A DNA stretch of 64,000 nt from Candidatus Heimdallarchaeum endolithica (lineage in GTDB: Archaea > Asgardarchaeota > Heimdallarchaeia > Heimdallarchaeales > Heimdallarchaeaceae), in assembly GCA_021513715.1 (NCBI GenBank), contig CP084167.1, forward strand, positions 2,617,174 through 2,681,173, given 5' to 3'. The translations under genes were made by a program, and so were the position numbers. This document shows, piece by piece, positions 26,626 through 39,462 of this stretch. A model generated the notes under the pieces. The model did not search any database, was not told the origin of the DNA, and was given only the letters and a program-made list of their open reading frames with translations. The first letter of the stretch is position 1; every line of letters starts with the position of its first letter.

Positions 26626-28145
26626 TTAAATTATTCTTTTTTTGCGAACAGAAATAAGTGTCATTAAGATCATAATAGCTGCTAAGGAGTAACTTAGTGA
26701 ATAATCTAAAGAAAATGTGTTTAATAAATCTGTGTTTGTATCTGTGTTTGTATCTGTGTTTGTATTATTTTCAGTTGGTTCTTCTCCTTCTTCTAAAATT
26801 CTTAATTCGTGAATAGATAGTGCTGGTATACTTTCGTTGTCATATGTCGCATCAAAATAATTGGGTTCTTCTGATTCATATTGAGCTATATTTGTGAAAT
26901 ATATACTTTCTCCTAGATTGGTTTGGAAATCTCCTCCTTTAGTATCGCCTGAACTTAAAGGCTTTGAAAACTCTATTTGTCTCATACTCTGGTTATAAAT
27001 GAAGGTAGCTCGTCCATCAATTGTTCCTCCAACATCAATGTCGCTAATGGGTCCTCCTTTACTTTGATCAAAGACCATATCTTCATATGATTCTGGTGTT
27101 ATTACAGCAACATCTGCCCCTTTGTCAATTTCAAACATATCTGCTGTTTGACCAAACACAAAAATATTCACATCGCCTTCATCATATTTTTCGTCATATA
27201 TTTCCAAATAGATATATAGTGTAAATCCATCAGTAACAAATCGAATTTCTCCATCAAAACGATTATCGTCTTGGATATAGTGGTTTTCCCAATCTACGAA
27301 ATAAATAGTCACGTGATAATTTATTGCACTATTCCAAAAATCTTCGTTTGCAAAACCATCATAAGTAATTTCTACTGAAGAAAGATAAACACACTCATAA
27401 ACCTGGTCAGAAAGTAACCAATTGATTTTTCCTCCCATTTCTGGTGTGTGTATAATATCTCCGTTATCAGTACCAAGTGAAAGGCGAATATATTTGAACG
27501 TAGAACCATCAGCAATAGACCAGTTGGGGCCACCAGGAGTAGTTTTGTCAATCCAAGCTATAATAAAAACACCAATTGAGTTTCCATAAGCTAGATTAAA
27601 ATCAAAACCATTGTTATCATTAGACTGTAGTTCTTTTTGAAATTCAAAATAAGAACCATCACTAGTCATTTTCATAAATGCATTAACATTATTCTGCCCT
27701 CCTCTCTCTACATCATTAAAAGGTTCTACGAAAAAAGAATCAAAACCATGATCTTCGACTCTATTATCTGAAGTGTTCATAAAAATTGAATCAATTGTTT
27801 CTCCTTGTTCTTCTCTCCCAAAGAACATTATCTCTGTTGCATAAACTTGTCCTTCTAGATTAGGAATATAAACAAAACCATAAAGAAATGAGTTGTCATA
27901 TGCAAAATTTACTTTTGCAGAAACAACTATAGGGGGATCGTGGGGTTCTATTGGAAACAAATTTATCTCCACAAGGGAACTATTATCCCATTCTTGAAAG
28001 ATTCCATCTAACACAATAGTGTCGTTATAAGAAGCAATTATTGAGGGGTTATCTATTGTTTTACCATAGAGTAAATTGATTTTTGTAGTTAATCCAATTA
28101 GAAGGCAAGGAAAAAAATTATTGAAAAAATTTTTCTATGCCTCAT
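26626..28145 (-). pseudogene. Anchored surface protein, frame broken in its signal peptide
   Basis: The main frame (to 28014) codes for about 460 residues: beta-rich segments resembling DOMON/CBM9-like surface domains in two halves, a short TNTDTNTD repeat linker, and a C-terminal membrane segment with RKKRII. The frame continues upstream without a usable start. An ATG at 28145 behind a GGTGAT ribosome site begins a proper signal peptide (MRHRKIFSIIFF) that goes out of frame in a run of seven A at 28111-28117. One more base there would join both, giving PCLLIGLTT next. Either a real mutation or a sequencing slip. Confidence 0.7.
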
Positions 28146-28272
28146 TTTATCACCAACTATATTTGCTTAGACAATGTTTTGATAATATGTATTTTTTTTC
28201 AAAAAGGTAATTTGTAAAAAGAAAAAAACATTCGTTTTTTTGCAATATGGTTGTGTGAAATTGCTATCTAAA

Positions 28273-29430
28273 TTAGTTTTTCTTTTTTTGAGTAATAAGG
28301 GTTATGACAACTGTTGCTACGATTAGACTTATTCCACCTATAATAAAAGCTGGATATATAGGTTTAGACGGAATTGGTATTTGTTCATCTTCAATTCCCA
28401 TTAATTTGTTAAGTGCTGCAGTAGCATTTACCAGACCATAACCAAAGTATTTATCTTTTCCTTCATCTCCAAGATCAGTTGCTGTTTCACGTAAAATTTT
28501 CCTTATTTCTTCGACAGAGATAGTGTTATTTAGTGATTTCATTAAAGCTATTATCCCCGCAATTTGAGGTGCAGCAAAAGAAGTCCCCCACCCAAAAACA
28601 TAACCTTCTGGAGGATAAGTCCCTTTTATTCCTGTCCCTTCATCTCCTACAGGAGCTACTAATTCAGTCCACTCTCCATAATTACTATAATCAGCTTTTT
28701 CTCGATCATAATTTGTTGCTCCTACTGCAATTACTTCATCATAAGCTCCAGGATAAGACATTATCTCTTTTCCTCCCCCATATGAAAGCCAAGAGTTGCC
28801 AGTTATTGAGACTACTGCAACATTATTTTCTATAGCATAAACTATATCGTCGTGATAATCTTCACTTTCAGAATAGTATTGTAAGCTTAAATTAATTACA
28901 TCTGCTCCATTATCTACAGCATATCTTATTGCATCACCTAATCCTTCTAACGTAGTTCCTTGATAATTATCTGACTTTAGTACTCGAATATCCATAATAG
29001 TTACGTTGGGTGCTACTCCTGCGGTTCCCTCACCATTGGTTGGAGCTGCAATAATTCCAGCAATAAATGTAGCATGCCAATGAATAGGGTCATCTTCTTC
29101 TGGGCCAGGGATGCTGTCATTAGAAACAAAATCCCAACCATGTATATCATCAATATAACCATTATTATCATCGTCAATGGAATTGTTCGCTATTTCATCT
29201 TCATTAATCCAAGCTACATTCTGTAACTCTGGATGAGAAAAATCTATTCCACTATCAATAACGGCAATAGTAATATCTCTCGAACCATTAGTCAGTTTCC
29301 AAGCTCCATAAATATTAATTTGATCGAAATACCAAGGATTTTCACTGGAAATAGCAAAAGTGTCAAAATAATAGCTAAACTGATTTAAAAGGAATAATAG
29401 AACAATTCCAATTATAACTTGTCTTTTCAT
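28273..29430 (-). CDS. Subtilisin-like (S8) serine protease, membrane-anchored
   Basis: 385 residues: signal peptide (about 1-27), protease domain with catalytic Asp in AVIDSGIDFSHPEL, His in HWHATFIAGI and Ser in GWGTSFAAPQIAG, then a linker and a C-terminal membrane segment ending QKKKN. No long pro-domain is visible. It should degrade proteins outside the cell, feeding peptide uptake. Divergent from lacZ across a 109 bp spacer with inverted repeats. Confidence 0.9.
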   Translation of the reverse strand: MKRQVIIGIVLLFLLNQFSYYFDTFAISSENPWYFDQINIYGAWKLTNGSRDITIAVIDSGIDFSHPELQNVAWINEDEIANNSIDDDNNGYIDDIHGWDFVSNDSIPGPEEDDPIHWHATFIAGIIAAPTNGEGTAGVAPNVTIMDIRVLKSDNYQGTTLEGLGDAIRYAVDNGADVINLSLQYYSESEDYHDDIVYAIENNVAVVSITGNSWLSYGGGKEIMSYPGAYDEVIAVGATNYDREKADYSNYGEWTELVAPVGDEGTGIKGTYPPEGYVFGWGTSFAAPQIAGIIALMKSLNNTISVEEIRKILRETATDLGDEGKDKYFGYGLVNATAALNKLMGIEDEQIPIPSKPIYPAFIIGGISLIVATVVITLITQKKKN

Positions 29431-29495
29431 AATTTATAACTAGATTATGGAAATATATAAGACTATAGTAATAATGAAGGATAAACACTAAAAAA

Positions 29496-32656
<3,161 letters not shown>

Positions 32657-32692
32657 GATAAATAATAAAAATAACAACAAAATTTTTGTTCT

Positions 32693-33514
32693 ATGAAAGG
32701 AAAGAGAGGAAAAAACTTTCGTGTAGTCCCATTTGAGAAAAATCGGAAAATTATTCTAGATTTACTTGAGCAAGGAAAGAAAAGAAATCATGTGAAAGCT
32801 TTAGTTGAAGTTGATGTAACTGATGCTAGAGAGTTTTTTAAAAAATACAAAGAAATTAAAGGAGAAAAACTTTCTTTTACTGCATGGATTATATATTGTG
32901 TAGCTAAAGCAATAGATGAAAATATAGCAGTAAATGCATATAGAAAGGGAAGAAAAAAAATAGTTATTTTTGATGAAGTTGATGTAGGAACAATTATTGA
33001 AAGAGAAATTGATGGAAAAAAAATACCTAGAAAATATATAATTAGAGAAGCAAATAGAAAGAGTTTGATAGATATTCATAATGAAATAAGGGATGTTCAA
33101 AGAAAAGAGATTAGTGGGCCTATACTAGGAAGTAAAAAGGAAACAAAATTTGTTAACTTTTTTGCTTCTTTGCCTAAGTTTATACGAAAAATTTTCTGGT
33201 GGTGGACAAAACAAAAACCTGAATTTAGAAAGAAAATGTTAGGGACGATTACAGTTTCATCAGTTGGTATGTTTGGAAGAACAGGAGGGTGGGGAATAGT
33301 TATCTCTTCTGAAACTATTCATGTTCTGATAGGCGGAATAGCTAGAAAACTTGGTGTGGTGGGTAATGAAATCTTGATTAGAGAGTACTTAGATCTTACA
33401 TTAATGGCTGACCACTCAATTATTGACGGGGGGCCTATAGCCAAACTTCTTCAACGACTCATTGATTTGATAGAAAACTCATATGGATTAGATGACAATC
33501 TGATAAAATCATAA
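32693..33514 (+). CDS. Stand-alone 2-oxoacid dehydrogenase E2-type acyltransferase domain
   Basis: 273 residues matching only the catalytic domain of dihydrolipoamide acyltransferases (CAT fold). The active-site motif is present as MADHSIIDGGP (HxxxDG). There is no lipoyl domain and no E1/E3-binding domain, and no E1 or E3 genes adjoin. A tryptophan-rich insertion (FWWWTK) lies mid-protein. Such free E2-like proteins may transfer acyl groups from CoA to other acceptors; the acceptor is unknown. Starts 36 bp after lacZ. Confidence 0.75.
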   Translation: MKGKRGKNFRVVPFEKNRKIILDLLEQGKKRNHVKALVEVDVTDAREFFKKYKEIKGEKLSFTAWIIYCVAKAIDENIAVNAYRKGRKKIVIFDEVDVGTIIEREIDGKKIPRKYIIREANRKSLIDIHNEIRDVQRKEISGPILGSKKETKFVNFFASLPKFIRKIFWWWTKQKPEFRKKMLGTITVSSVGMFGRTGGWGIVISSETIHVLIGGIARKLGVVGNEILIREYLDLTLMADHSIIDGGPIAKLLQRLIDLIENSYGLDDNLIKS

Positions 33515-33549
33515 ACAAAAACAAAAAATGAAAAAGAGAAAAAGAAGAT

Positions 33550-34092
33550 TTATACTTTATCTGTTATGTGGTCAACAATCCTGAAAAGCATTGCAATAGG
33601 TGTTAAAGCTCCAAGTATGTAAACAAAGAAGTTGATAATTATAACAACTATTGGTACAGGGATATATAGGGAACCAATTGATAGACCTATTAAGATAACT
33701 AAGAATATGATAAATCCTAAAAGTATTTTCAAGGATCCACCAAAAGCACCAATGAAACTTACTTTTTTAGAGAATTTTGGTCCTCTTGTGGCAGTGAAAA
33801 TAAAAGCTGCAAAACCACCAATCATTATAAACAAGAATCCTAAGATTATTAGCACAAAACCAATAATACTTGCTACATTTCCAAAAAACGCCGTGGGGTC
33901 AAGTAGTACGCTGAAGTCGCCTCCAAACAAAGCTAAAAGTGCAGTAAAGTCAAATAAGAAAAATCCTCCTACAACTAAACCAAAACCAATTATATTGTAA
34001 ACTATTGCTACCAGTATGTAGATAATCGCTCTTCCATACGATTCAAAAAAATTCGAGATTCCCGACTGTTCTTTATAAACCATTTTTTTCAC
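33550..34092 (-). CDS. Membrane protein with four helices
   Basis: 180 residues with four hydrophobic segments (about 20-48, 68-98, 118-142, 145-170), an aromatic-acidic N-terminus and no charged motif of a known transporter. Function not recognised. Convergent with the acyltransferase gene. Confidence 0.55.
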   Translation of the reverse strand: MKKMVYKEQSGISNFFESYGRAIIYILVAIVYNIIGFGLVVGGFFLFDFTALLALFGGDFSVLLDPTAFFGNVASIIGFVLIILGFLFIMIGGFAAFIFTATRGPKFSKKVSFIGAFGGSLKILLGFIIFLVILIGLSIGSLYIPVPIVVIIINFFVYILGALTPIAMLFRIVDHITDKV

Positions 34093-34165
34093 CTAATATT
34101 TTATTTTATGAAGATTTAGTAGAGGAGACATATAAATCTTTGCTATCTCGGTGGTAAAAAATCTT

Positions 34166-34597
34166 TTACTGCTTGAAAATAATTGGTGTAATATAGAGCT
34201 TTCCTCCGATAACAGCTTTAAAGGAGAGAATGTCCTCGGAAAAATCTTTTATTTGCCTTGCTTTTCCTTTAAGAAAAATCGTTTCCAAACACAATTCGTG
34301 AGTAATATGAGCATGCATAGTTGATACGATTATTTCGTCGTTATCATGTTGTATTTGAGTTAGTTTCTCTGAGCTATTAAAAGAATGGTGGTCATATAAA
34401 TAAGTTAAACTTCCAACAACTTGAACATTAGGGTCAACGTTAAGTTCAGATTTAGCTAAATGCTCCCTTACTATAAATCTAATAGCTTCAGACCTATTAG
34501 GAAATTTTTTTTCTTTTATCCATTCATCAAGATTTGAAAGTAACTCAGGTTCGAAAGACACTCCTGTTCTAGTGACATAGGTCTTTTTTTCTTTCAT
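34166..34597 (-). CDS. nikR: Nickel-responsive regulator NikR
   Basis: 143 residues: an N-terminal ribbon-helix-helix DNA-binding domain (VTRTGVSFEPELLSNLDEW, RSEAIRFIVREH) and a C-terminal ACT-like nickel-binding domain. The four nickel ligands have the exact spacing of E. coli NikR: His84, His95, His97, Cys103. It represses nickel uptake genes when nickel is abundant. No nickel transporter is adjacent, so its targets are elsewhere. An IS copy has landed 125 bp upstream of its start. Confidence 0.9.
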   Translation of the reverse strand: MKEKKTYVTRTGVSFEPELLSNLDEWIKEKKFPNRSEAIRFIVREHLAKSELNVDPNVQVVGSLTYLYDHHSFNSSEKLTQIQHDNDEIIVSTMHAHITHELCLETIFLKGKARQIKDFSEDILSFKAVIGGKLYITPIIFKQ

Positions 34598-34721
34598 AAT
34601 TTTCTAATAGCTTTCAAGATTAAAGAATATTTCCTAAATGAACTTTATTTTTTAATTATAAGAGAATAACTTAATTAGAAAATAAAATTCAATTTTTTTG
34701 TTATTCTATAAAGATGGTACT

Positions 34722-35740
34722 TGTTTACTCAATAGACTTGGGTTACACTTTTGGGTACTAGAGAAACATAGGGGTGATTCATAAATCTTTCTCCTGGGGT
34801 GAGGAAGTTAAGAGATTGGTGAGGACGACTAAAATTGTAGTAAGAGCGGTAGTAGGAGAGATCTACGTTGCAGTATTTTAGACCTAATCTTTCCATCTCA
34901 CGGATGATTGTTGGGTCCCATGTAGTCTTTCTACTTTTCCACATGTTTCGGGGTGAAAAACTCTAGCTCTGATGTGTTTTATTCCTTCTGTTTGACACCA
35001 ACGGGAGAAGGTACTTGTTCCTCCTCTAACGGAAGAGAAGAGTGCTCCATTGTCCGTGAGGATAGACTCGGGGTGACCATATTTTTCTATTGCTTCTTCT
35101 AGCAAGCTTATTATTTGCTCTTTTTTTGGTGCAAAAGGGTGGAATTTAGCTCCCAGACAGAATCGTGAGTGGTCGTCTATCAAGGTTATGAGGTGAAGAT
35201 GTTGTCCCTGTTCTTCTACCCAGAATGGCCCTTTCACATCTATTTGCCAGAGTTCGTTAGGTTTTTGACGTTCAAAACTCTTGTATCGAGGTCTCTTCCT
35301 CTTTTTTCTATTAACCCATAAAGAAAGACCTAACTCTTTTATTACTTTCGTCACTGTCGTCTGAGAGAGTGCTTTTCCTTCTCTCTTCAACAAATAAGCT
35401 ATCTTCTCCACATTCATTCCTTGTTTTATTCTTAACTCCCTTATCCTCTCTTTTAACGCCTCATCTACTTTTTTGTGTATAGTTTTTGGTCTGGAAGATC
35501 TATCTTTCCACCAACCATTCTCCTTCAGGGTTCTCTCTGAACCTCTTCAACCACTTATACACAAACTTCCTACTCACCATATACTTGTGAGCTATCTCTT
35601 TTATCTTCTCTCCTTCCAAAGCTTTTTTAACCACAATCTTTCTTAGTTTCTCCAGGTTACGTTCGTTTTTATTCATAATATATCACTTACCCACGTAACC
35701 CACTTCTATTTATTTGTTACCAATGTGAGTTGAGTATACA
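34722..35740 (-). mobile_element. IS481-like insertion sequence, copy 3 (decaying)
   Basis: 1019 bp with the same ends as copies 1 and 2 and a perfect 16 bp target duplication, CTATAAAGATGGTACT, at 34706-34721 and 35741-35756. It is 9 bp longer because of two small insertions, 5 bp near 34911 (TGGGT) and 4 bp near 35515 (a repeat of ACCA). It also carries scattered base changes, so it is older than the other two, although its target duplication is still perfect. Confidence 0.95.
34729..35676 (-). pseudogene. IS481-family transposase, two frameshifts
   Basis: The same 312-codon gene as the other copies, but 4 bp and 5 bp insertions put the N-terminal, middle and C-terminal thirds in three different frames. 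The middle part still holds the first two catalytic Asp residues (WQIDVKG, LTDNGALF); the Glu region lies at the second break. Not expected to make an active protein, though its ends could still be moved by the intact copies. Confidence 0.9.
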
Positions 35741-35928
35741 CTATAAAGATGGTACTGATAAATAATTAATTTTGCTAAATTTTTTTTAAATATAAAAACT
35801 TATCTTTTTTAACTATTGTGTGTCCCAAACTTAATTTTTTTAATAACTTTATTACCTACCACTACTCTTTTATTTTAGTTAAAATGTTTAAAGAAAACTT
35901 AATTTAAAATTAATTGGAGGCTTAGAAA

Positions 35929-36315
35929 ATGGAGCCTGGTGAATACATGATGGATTGGTGGGGTATTCCCTTTGTGGGGTATATGATGATTGGAGTAGTA
36001 CTTGTGATTGTATTAATTGCGTTTCTGAAATATTTAGATGCAGAAAAACGTGGGCTGAATGGTTTATTGTGGCTTTTCTTGGTTATTGTACCAATGATAA
36101 GTGTAGTATCTATTATAGTCTATCTCATAATAAGAATTGATTATCCTGTACAGCAACCAGTTGAACAAAGTTTGTTACACAAAGCACAAGTCTATCACAA
36201 AAACCCAACATCAATGCTTACTGCTTTAGCAAATCTTGATGAACATTATGCTAATAGTGAAATAACTCGTGAAGATTACTATCAGATGAAAAGGGACATT
36301 GAGTTATCTCAATAA
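35929..36315 (+). CDS. Small membrane protein with SHOCT domain
   Basis: 128 residues: two hydrophobic segments (about 15-34 and 45-68) and a C-terminal SHOCT-like motif (LANLDEHYANSEITREDYY), a short oligomerisation module seen at the end of many small membrane proteins. A clear GGAGG ribosome site lies 8 bp before the ATG. Function unknown. The upstream 170 bp are AT-rich without a visible gene. Confidence 0.65.
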   Translation: MEPGEYMMDWWGIPFVGYMMIGVVLVIVLIAFLKYLDAEKRGLNGLLWLFLVIVPMISVVSIIVYLIIRIDYPVQQPVEQSLLHKAQVYHKNPTSMLTALANLDEHYANSEITREDYYQMKRDIELSQ

Positions 36316-36445
36316 AAATAACATACTCTTTTTTATTTTTCATTTATAGGAAATATTAATAAGATCAATAAAAAACACAAATTTTTAATGTAAAGTAAAA
36401 AATTTTCTGCTTATCATTTCTGTTATTCTCATTTTTCTGATATTT

Positions 36446-37135
36446 TTAATTTCTTTTTGTTTCTCTTTCAATTATTCCATCTCTCATGTGAATAGTCCGT
36501 TTTGCTACTTTTGCAGCAGATAAGTCATGAGTAACCATCAAAATAGTTGTACTCTTTTTCTCATTTAATTCCTTTAAAAGTTCTAAAATTTTTTGTCCAG
36601 TTTGTGAATCTAGGTTTCCTGTAGCTTCGTCACACAATAATATTAATGGATCGTTTACTATGCTTCTCATTATTGCTACTCTTTGTCGTTCTCCCGAACT
36701 TAATTCTTCAGGAAACTTGTGTTTTAAGTTGTTTAAATCAAAATCATCAAACAGTTTGTTTACTTTTTTTCTTCTCTCAGAGTAATCTTGATAATCAAAG
36801 ATAAGTGGGAGTTCTACATTTTCGTAGGCAGTCAAACCATCAATTAAGTTGAAAAATTGAAAAACAAACCCTATTTTTCTTCTTCTAAACTGTGCTAGCT
36901 CATTTGGAGAGAATTTAGTAACATCTTCTCCGTCAATTATGATAGTTCCTTTGGTTGGGTGTTCTATTGTTCCAAGTAAGTTTAATAATGTCGTTTTTCC
37001 ACTTCCTGAAGGGCCTACACAAGAAACGAACTCCCCTTTATTTATTGAGAAACTTATATCCTTAACTGCAATAACTTCATTTTCTCCAACAATAAATGAC
37101 TTTTTTAAATGTTCTACTTTTACAATAGGATTCAT
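36446..37135 (-). CDS. ABC transporter ATPase, LolD/MacB type
   Basis: 229 residues, the length of a single ATPase domain: GPSGSGKTT (Walker A), LSSGERQRVAIMR (signature), LLCDEATGNLD (Walker B). The closest known relatives drive MacB/FtsX-like permeases that move lipids, lipoproteins or antimicrobials. No such permease lies next to it here; the neighbours on both sides are unrelated, so its partner is elsewhere. Confidence 0.85.
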   Translation of the reverse strand: MNPIVKVEHLKKSFIVGENEVIAVKDISFSINKGEFVSCVGPSGSGKTTLLNLLGTIEHPTKGTIIIDGEDVTKFSPNELAQFRRRKIGFVFQFFNLIDGLTAYENVELPLIFDYQDYSERRKKVNKLFDDFDLNNLKHKFPEELSSGERQRVAIMRSIVNDPLILLCDEATGNLDSQTGQKILELLKELNEKKSTTILMVTHDLSAAKVAKRTIHMRDGIIERETKRN

Positions 37136-37318
37136 TCTTGAGAACTATCTTTAACATACACTAATAAAGTTGTTTAAAACACATTAAAACTGTTTTTCTT
37201 GAGAAATTTAACGTTTCTTTAATTTTCTTCAAACTTTCATTTATTTTATGAGCAAAAGTTAAAAAGCATAGTCTTTTTTCCACTCAGTAAAACAAAAATT
37301 ATGGAGTGAATAAATAAA

Positions 37319-37921
37319 ATGGCAGAATTTCATTTAACAACACCGATTCCTCCAGAAAAACTGGAAGAAATAAAGGTTGGGGATATTGTATATATCACGG
37401 GTATTGTTATTACTGCTCGTGATGAAGCACATCTTAAAGCCTTAGAATTGCATGAAGAAGGTAAAAAACCTCCTGTGGACTTTAAGGGAAATGGACTTTT
37501 CCATTGTGGTCCAGTTATGAAGAAGAATGAAGATGGCTCATGGACTGTTGTTGCAGCTGGACCTACTACTTCTGCAAGAATGGAGATTTTTCAAGACAAG
37601 TTTATTAAGGCTTTTCATCCTGGAATTATTATTGGCAAGGGAGGAATGATGGAAAGAACAGCAAAAGCATGCCAAGAAGAAAAATGCATCTACGGTTATT
37701 TTACTGGTGGAGCAGCTCTTTTAGCTGCAGATAGAATAAAAGAAGTTAAAGATGTCTTTTGGCTGGAAGAGTTAGGTATGCCTGAATGTTTATGGGTTTA
37801 TCAAGTAGAAAACTTTGGCCCCTTAACTGTTACAATTGATGTTCATGGTGGAAATCTTACAGAAGATAGCAAGAAAAATATCATGAAAAATAAAGAAAAA
37901 ATTTTGGAGGAGATGAAATAA
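37319..37921 (+). CDS. Class I fumarate hydratase, beta subunit
   Basis: 200 residues matching the C-terminal half of class I fumarases and L-tartrate dehydratases (LTTPIPPEKLEEIKVGD, ITGIVITARDEAH, HCGPVM, AAGPTTSARM, IIIGKGGM, FTGGAALLAA). Together with the next gene it would interconvert fumarate and malate. The stop codon overlaps the start of the alpha gene (TAATG). Beta precedes alpha, the reverse of the usual bacterial order. Confidence 0.9.
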   Translation: MAEFHLTTPIPPEKLEEIKVGDIVYITGIVITARDEAHLKALELHEEGKKPPVDFKGNGLFHCGPVMKKNEDGSWTVVAAGPTTSARMEIFQDKFIKAFHPGIIIGKGGMMERTAKACQEEKCIYGYFTGGAALLAADRIKEVKDVFWLEELGMPECLWVYQVENFGPLTVTIDVHGGNLTEDSKKNIMKNKEKILEEMK

Positions 37922-38799
37922 TGAAAGATATTGCCCAAGTTGTTGAAGATACATCTTTTGAATTACTCAAAGTTGCAGCAACTAAATTACCGAGTGAAGT
38001 TAAAGAAACTCTTGTAAAAGGAAAAAATGAGACTAAAGGAAGCCTAGGCAAGGCACAAATGAGTGCAATAGTAGAAAATGTTGAACTTGCTGAAACAAAT
38101 ATCAAACCAATGTGCCAAGATACAGGTCTGGTTGCTTTTTTTGTTAAAATAGGTGATAAATTTCCATTAAGATCAGAAGTTAAAGAGATTCTAAAGAAAG
38201 CAACTGAAAGAGCAACAAAAAACGTTCCCCTTAGACCTAATGCTGTAGATATGTTTGAAGGAAACACAAAAACAAATATAGGGTTAAGAGGATATGTTCC
38301 TTGGTTTTATTTTGATCTAGTTGAAGGTGATAAGCTTGAAATTATAGCTATGCCTAAAGGTGGAGGCAGTAGTAATGTTGGTAAAATGAAGATGATTCCT
38401 CCAGGAAAGGGAATAAAAGGAGTAAAAGAATTTGTTGTAGAAGCTTTAGCTGCTGCAGGACCTCTCGCTTGTCCTCCTTATACAGTGGGAGTAGGTGTAG
38501 GTGGAGGAGAAGATATGTGTATGAATCTAGCGAAAAAAGCTCTTCTTCGTCCTCTTTATCATTATCATGAAGATGAGCGAATTGCAGCTATCGAAAAAGA
38601 ATTACTTCAAACTCTTAACCAACTAGAAATTGGTGCTATGGGACTAGGTGAAGGACCATCTGTTCTAGATGTTCATATGGAATTTGCAGCACGTCATCCA
38701 GCTAGTTTACCTGTTGGAGTCGTTATTTCTTGTTGGGCTCTAAGACATGCTGGAGCAACAATTGACAAAGATGGAAATGTTGAGTATCACCCTCATTAG
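37921..38799 (+). CDS. Class I fumarate hydratase, alpha subunit
   Basis: 292 residues matching the iron-sulfur half of class I fumarases. Candidate 4Fe-4S ligands are the Cys in MCQDTG, in ACPPYTVGVGVGG and in the region after GGGEDMC. LRPNAVD and MPKGGGSSN are further family signatures. Works with the beta subunit in the citric acid cycle or its reductive branch. An L-tartrate dehydratase cannot be excluded. Confidence 0.9.
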   Translation: MKDIAQVVEDTSFELLKVAATKLPSEVKETLVKGKNETKGSLGKAQMSAIVENVELAETNIKPMCQDTGLVAFFVKIGDKFPLRSEVKEILKKATERATKNVPLRPNAVDMFEGNTKTNIGLRGYVPWFYFDLVEGDKLEIIAMPKGGGSSNVGKMKMIPPGKGIKGVKEFVVEALAAAGPLACPPYTVGVGVGGGEDMCMNLAKKALLRPLYHYHEDERIAAIEKELLQTLNQLEIGAMGLGEGPSVLDVHMEFAARHPASLPVGVVISCWALRHAGATIDKDGNVEYHPH

Positions 38800-38824
38800 A
38801 ATATCTTCTTCTTTTTTCTATTTT

Positions 38825-39333
38825 TTAATTTGCACAGCAAGACAATTTTTCAACATCTTTATCAAGAGCTAATATTGCCAATTTTATTGCTTCAACCTGC
38901 ACTAGATAGGGAAAAAACTCTGTTGAAATATCTATTAAAGATACTCCATATTTTTTTCCGAAACTAATAATTAATGAGGCTGTTTGAATAATTTCTCCTG
39001 CATTAAAACCAATAATATGCGCACCGATTAAGTAATCTGTTTCCTTATCTGCTACTAGTTTTACAAATCCTTGAGTATTAAAAGAAGTAAGCGCTTGTGG
39101 AACATATTTCATAGGTAAAAGGCTAGTTTTTACTTTGTATCTATGTTTTCAAATGTTGCTCTTATTGTTTCATCATTAATGATTTTTGAAGTAATAATTT
39201 CGGCTTTACCTTCTTCCCATTTGGAAACATAAACGTTATTTATACCTTTCAATTTAGATAAAGCCTTTTTTATATGTAATTCGCAAGATTTACAAGACAT
39301 TCCTTGTATTTCTAATTTGATTTTTTCTTCCAT
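38825..39333 (-). pseudogene. merA: Mercuric reductase remnant: metal-binding and dimerisation domains only
   Basis: The first part (39130-39333) is a 67-residue HMA domain with the metal site GMSCKSC. After 17 bp the second part (38825-39112) gives the dimerisation domain with YVPQAL, FFPYLVQVEAIKLA and a terminal LSCCAN, the vicinal Cys pair that MerA uses to take up mercury. A full MerA has both ends joined by about 370 residues of FAD and NADP domains, and these are missing. This is best read as a merA with an internal deletion; the small HMA protein could still be made. Confidence 0.7.
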
Positions 39334-39462
39334 TTAATTCGATTGTACAGAGGATTCTTTGTTAATAATAGCAATGGTTTAAATTTTTATGTTTGAGAAG
39401 GAGTTGTTTTTTATTTCAGATGAATTAGAAACGTTTATATCATAATAATCCAAATTTAGCTT

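Noticed and set aside
26727..26765. Tandem 12 bp repeats (TCTGTGTTTGTA) as a minisatellite or array
   Set aside because: They code for the short TNTD linker repeat of the surface protein, with only about three units.
34729..35417. Two separate transposase-like genes
   Set aside because: They are the frame-shifted parts of one IS copy, as alignment with the two intact copies shows.
38825..39112. A small dihydrolipoamide dehydrogenase-like gene
   Set aside because: The ending LSCCAN and FPYLVQVE pattern are specific to mercuric reductase, and the adjoining HMA domain supports a deleted merA.
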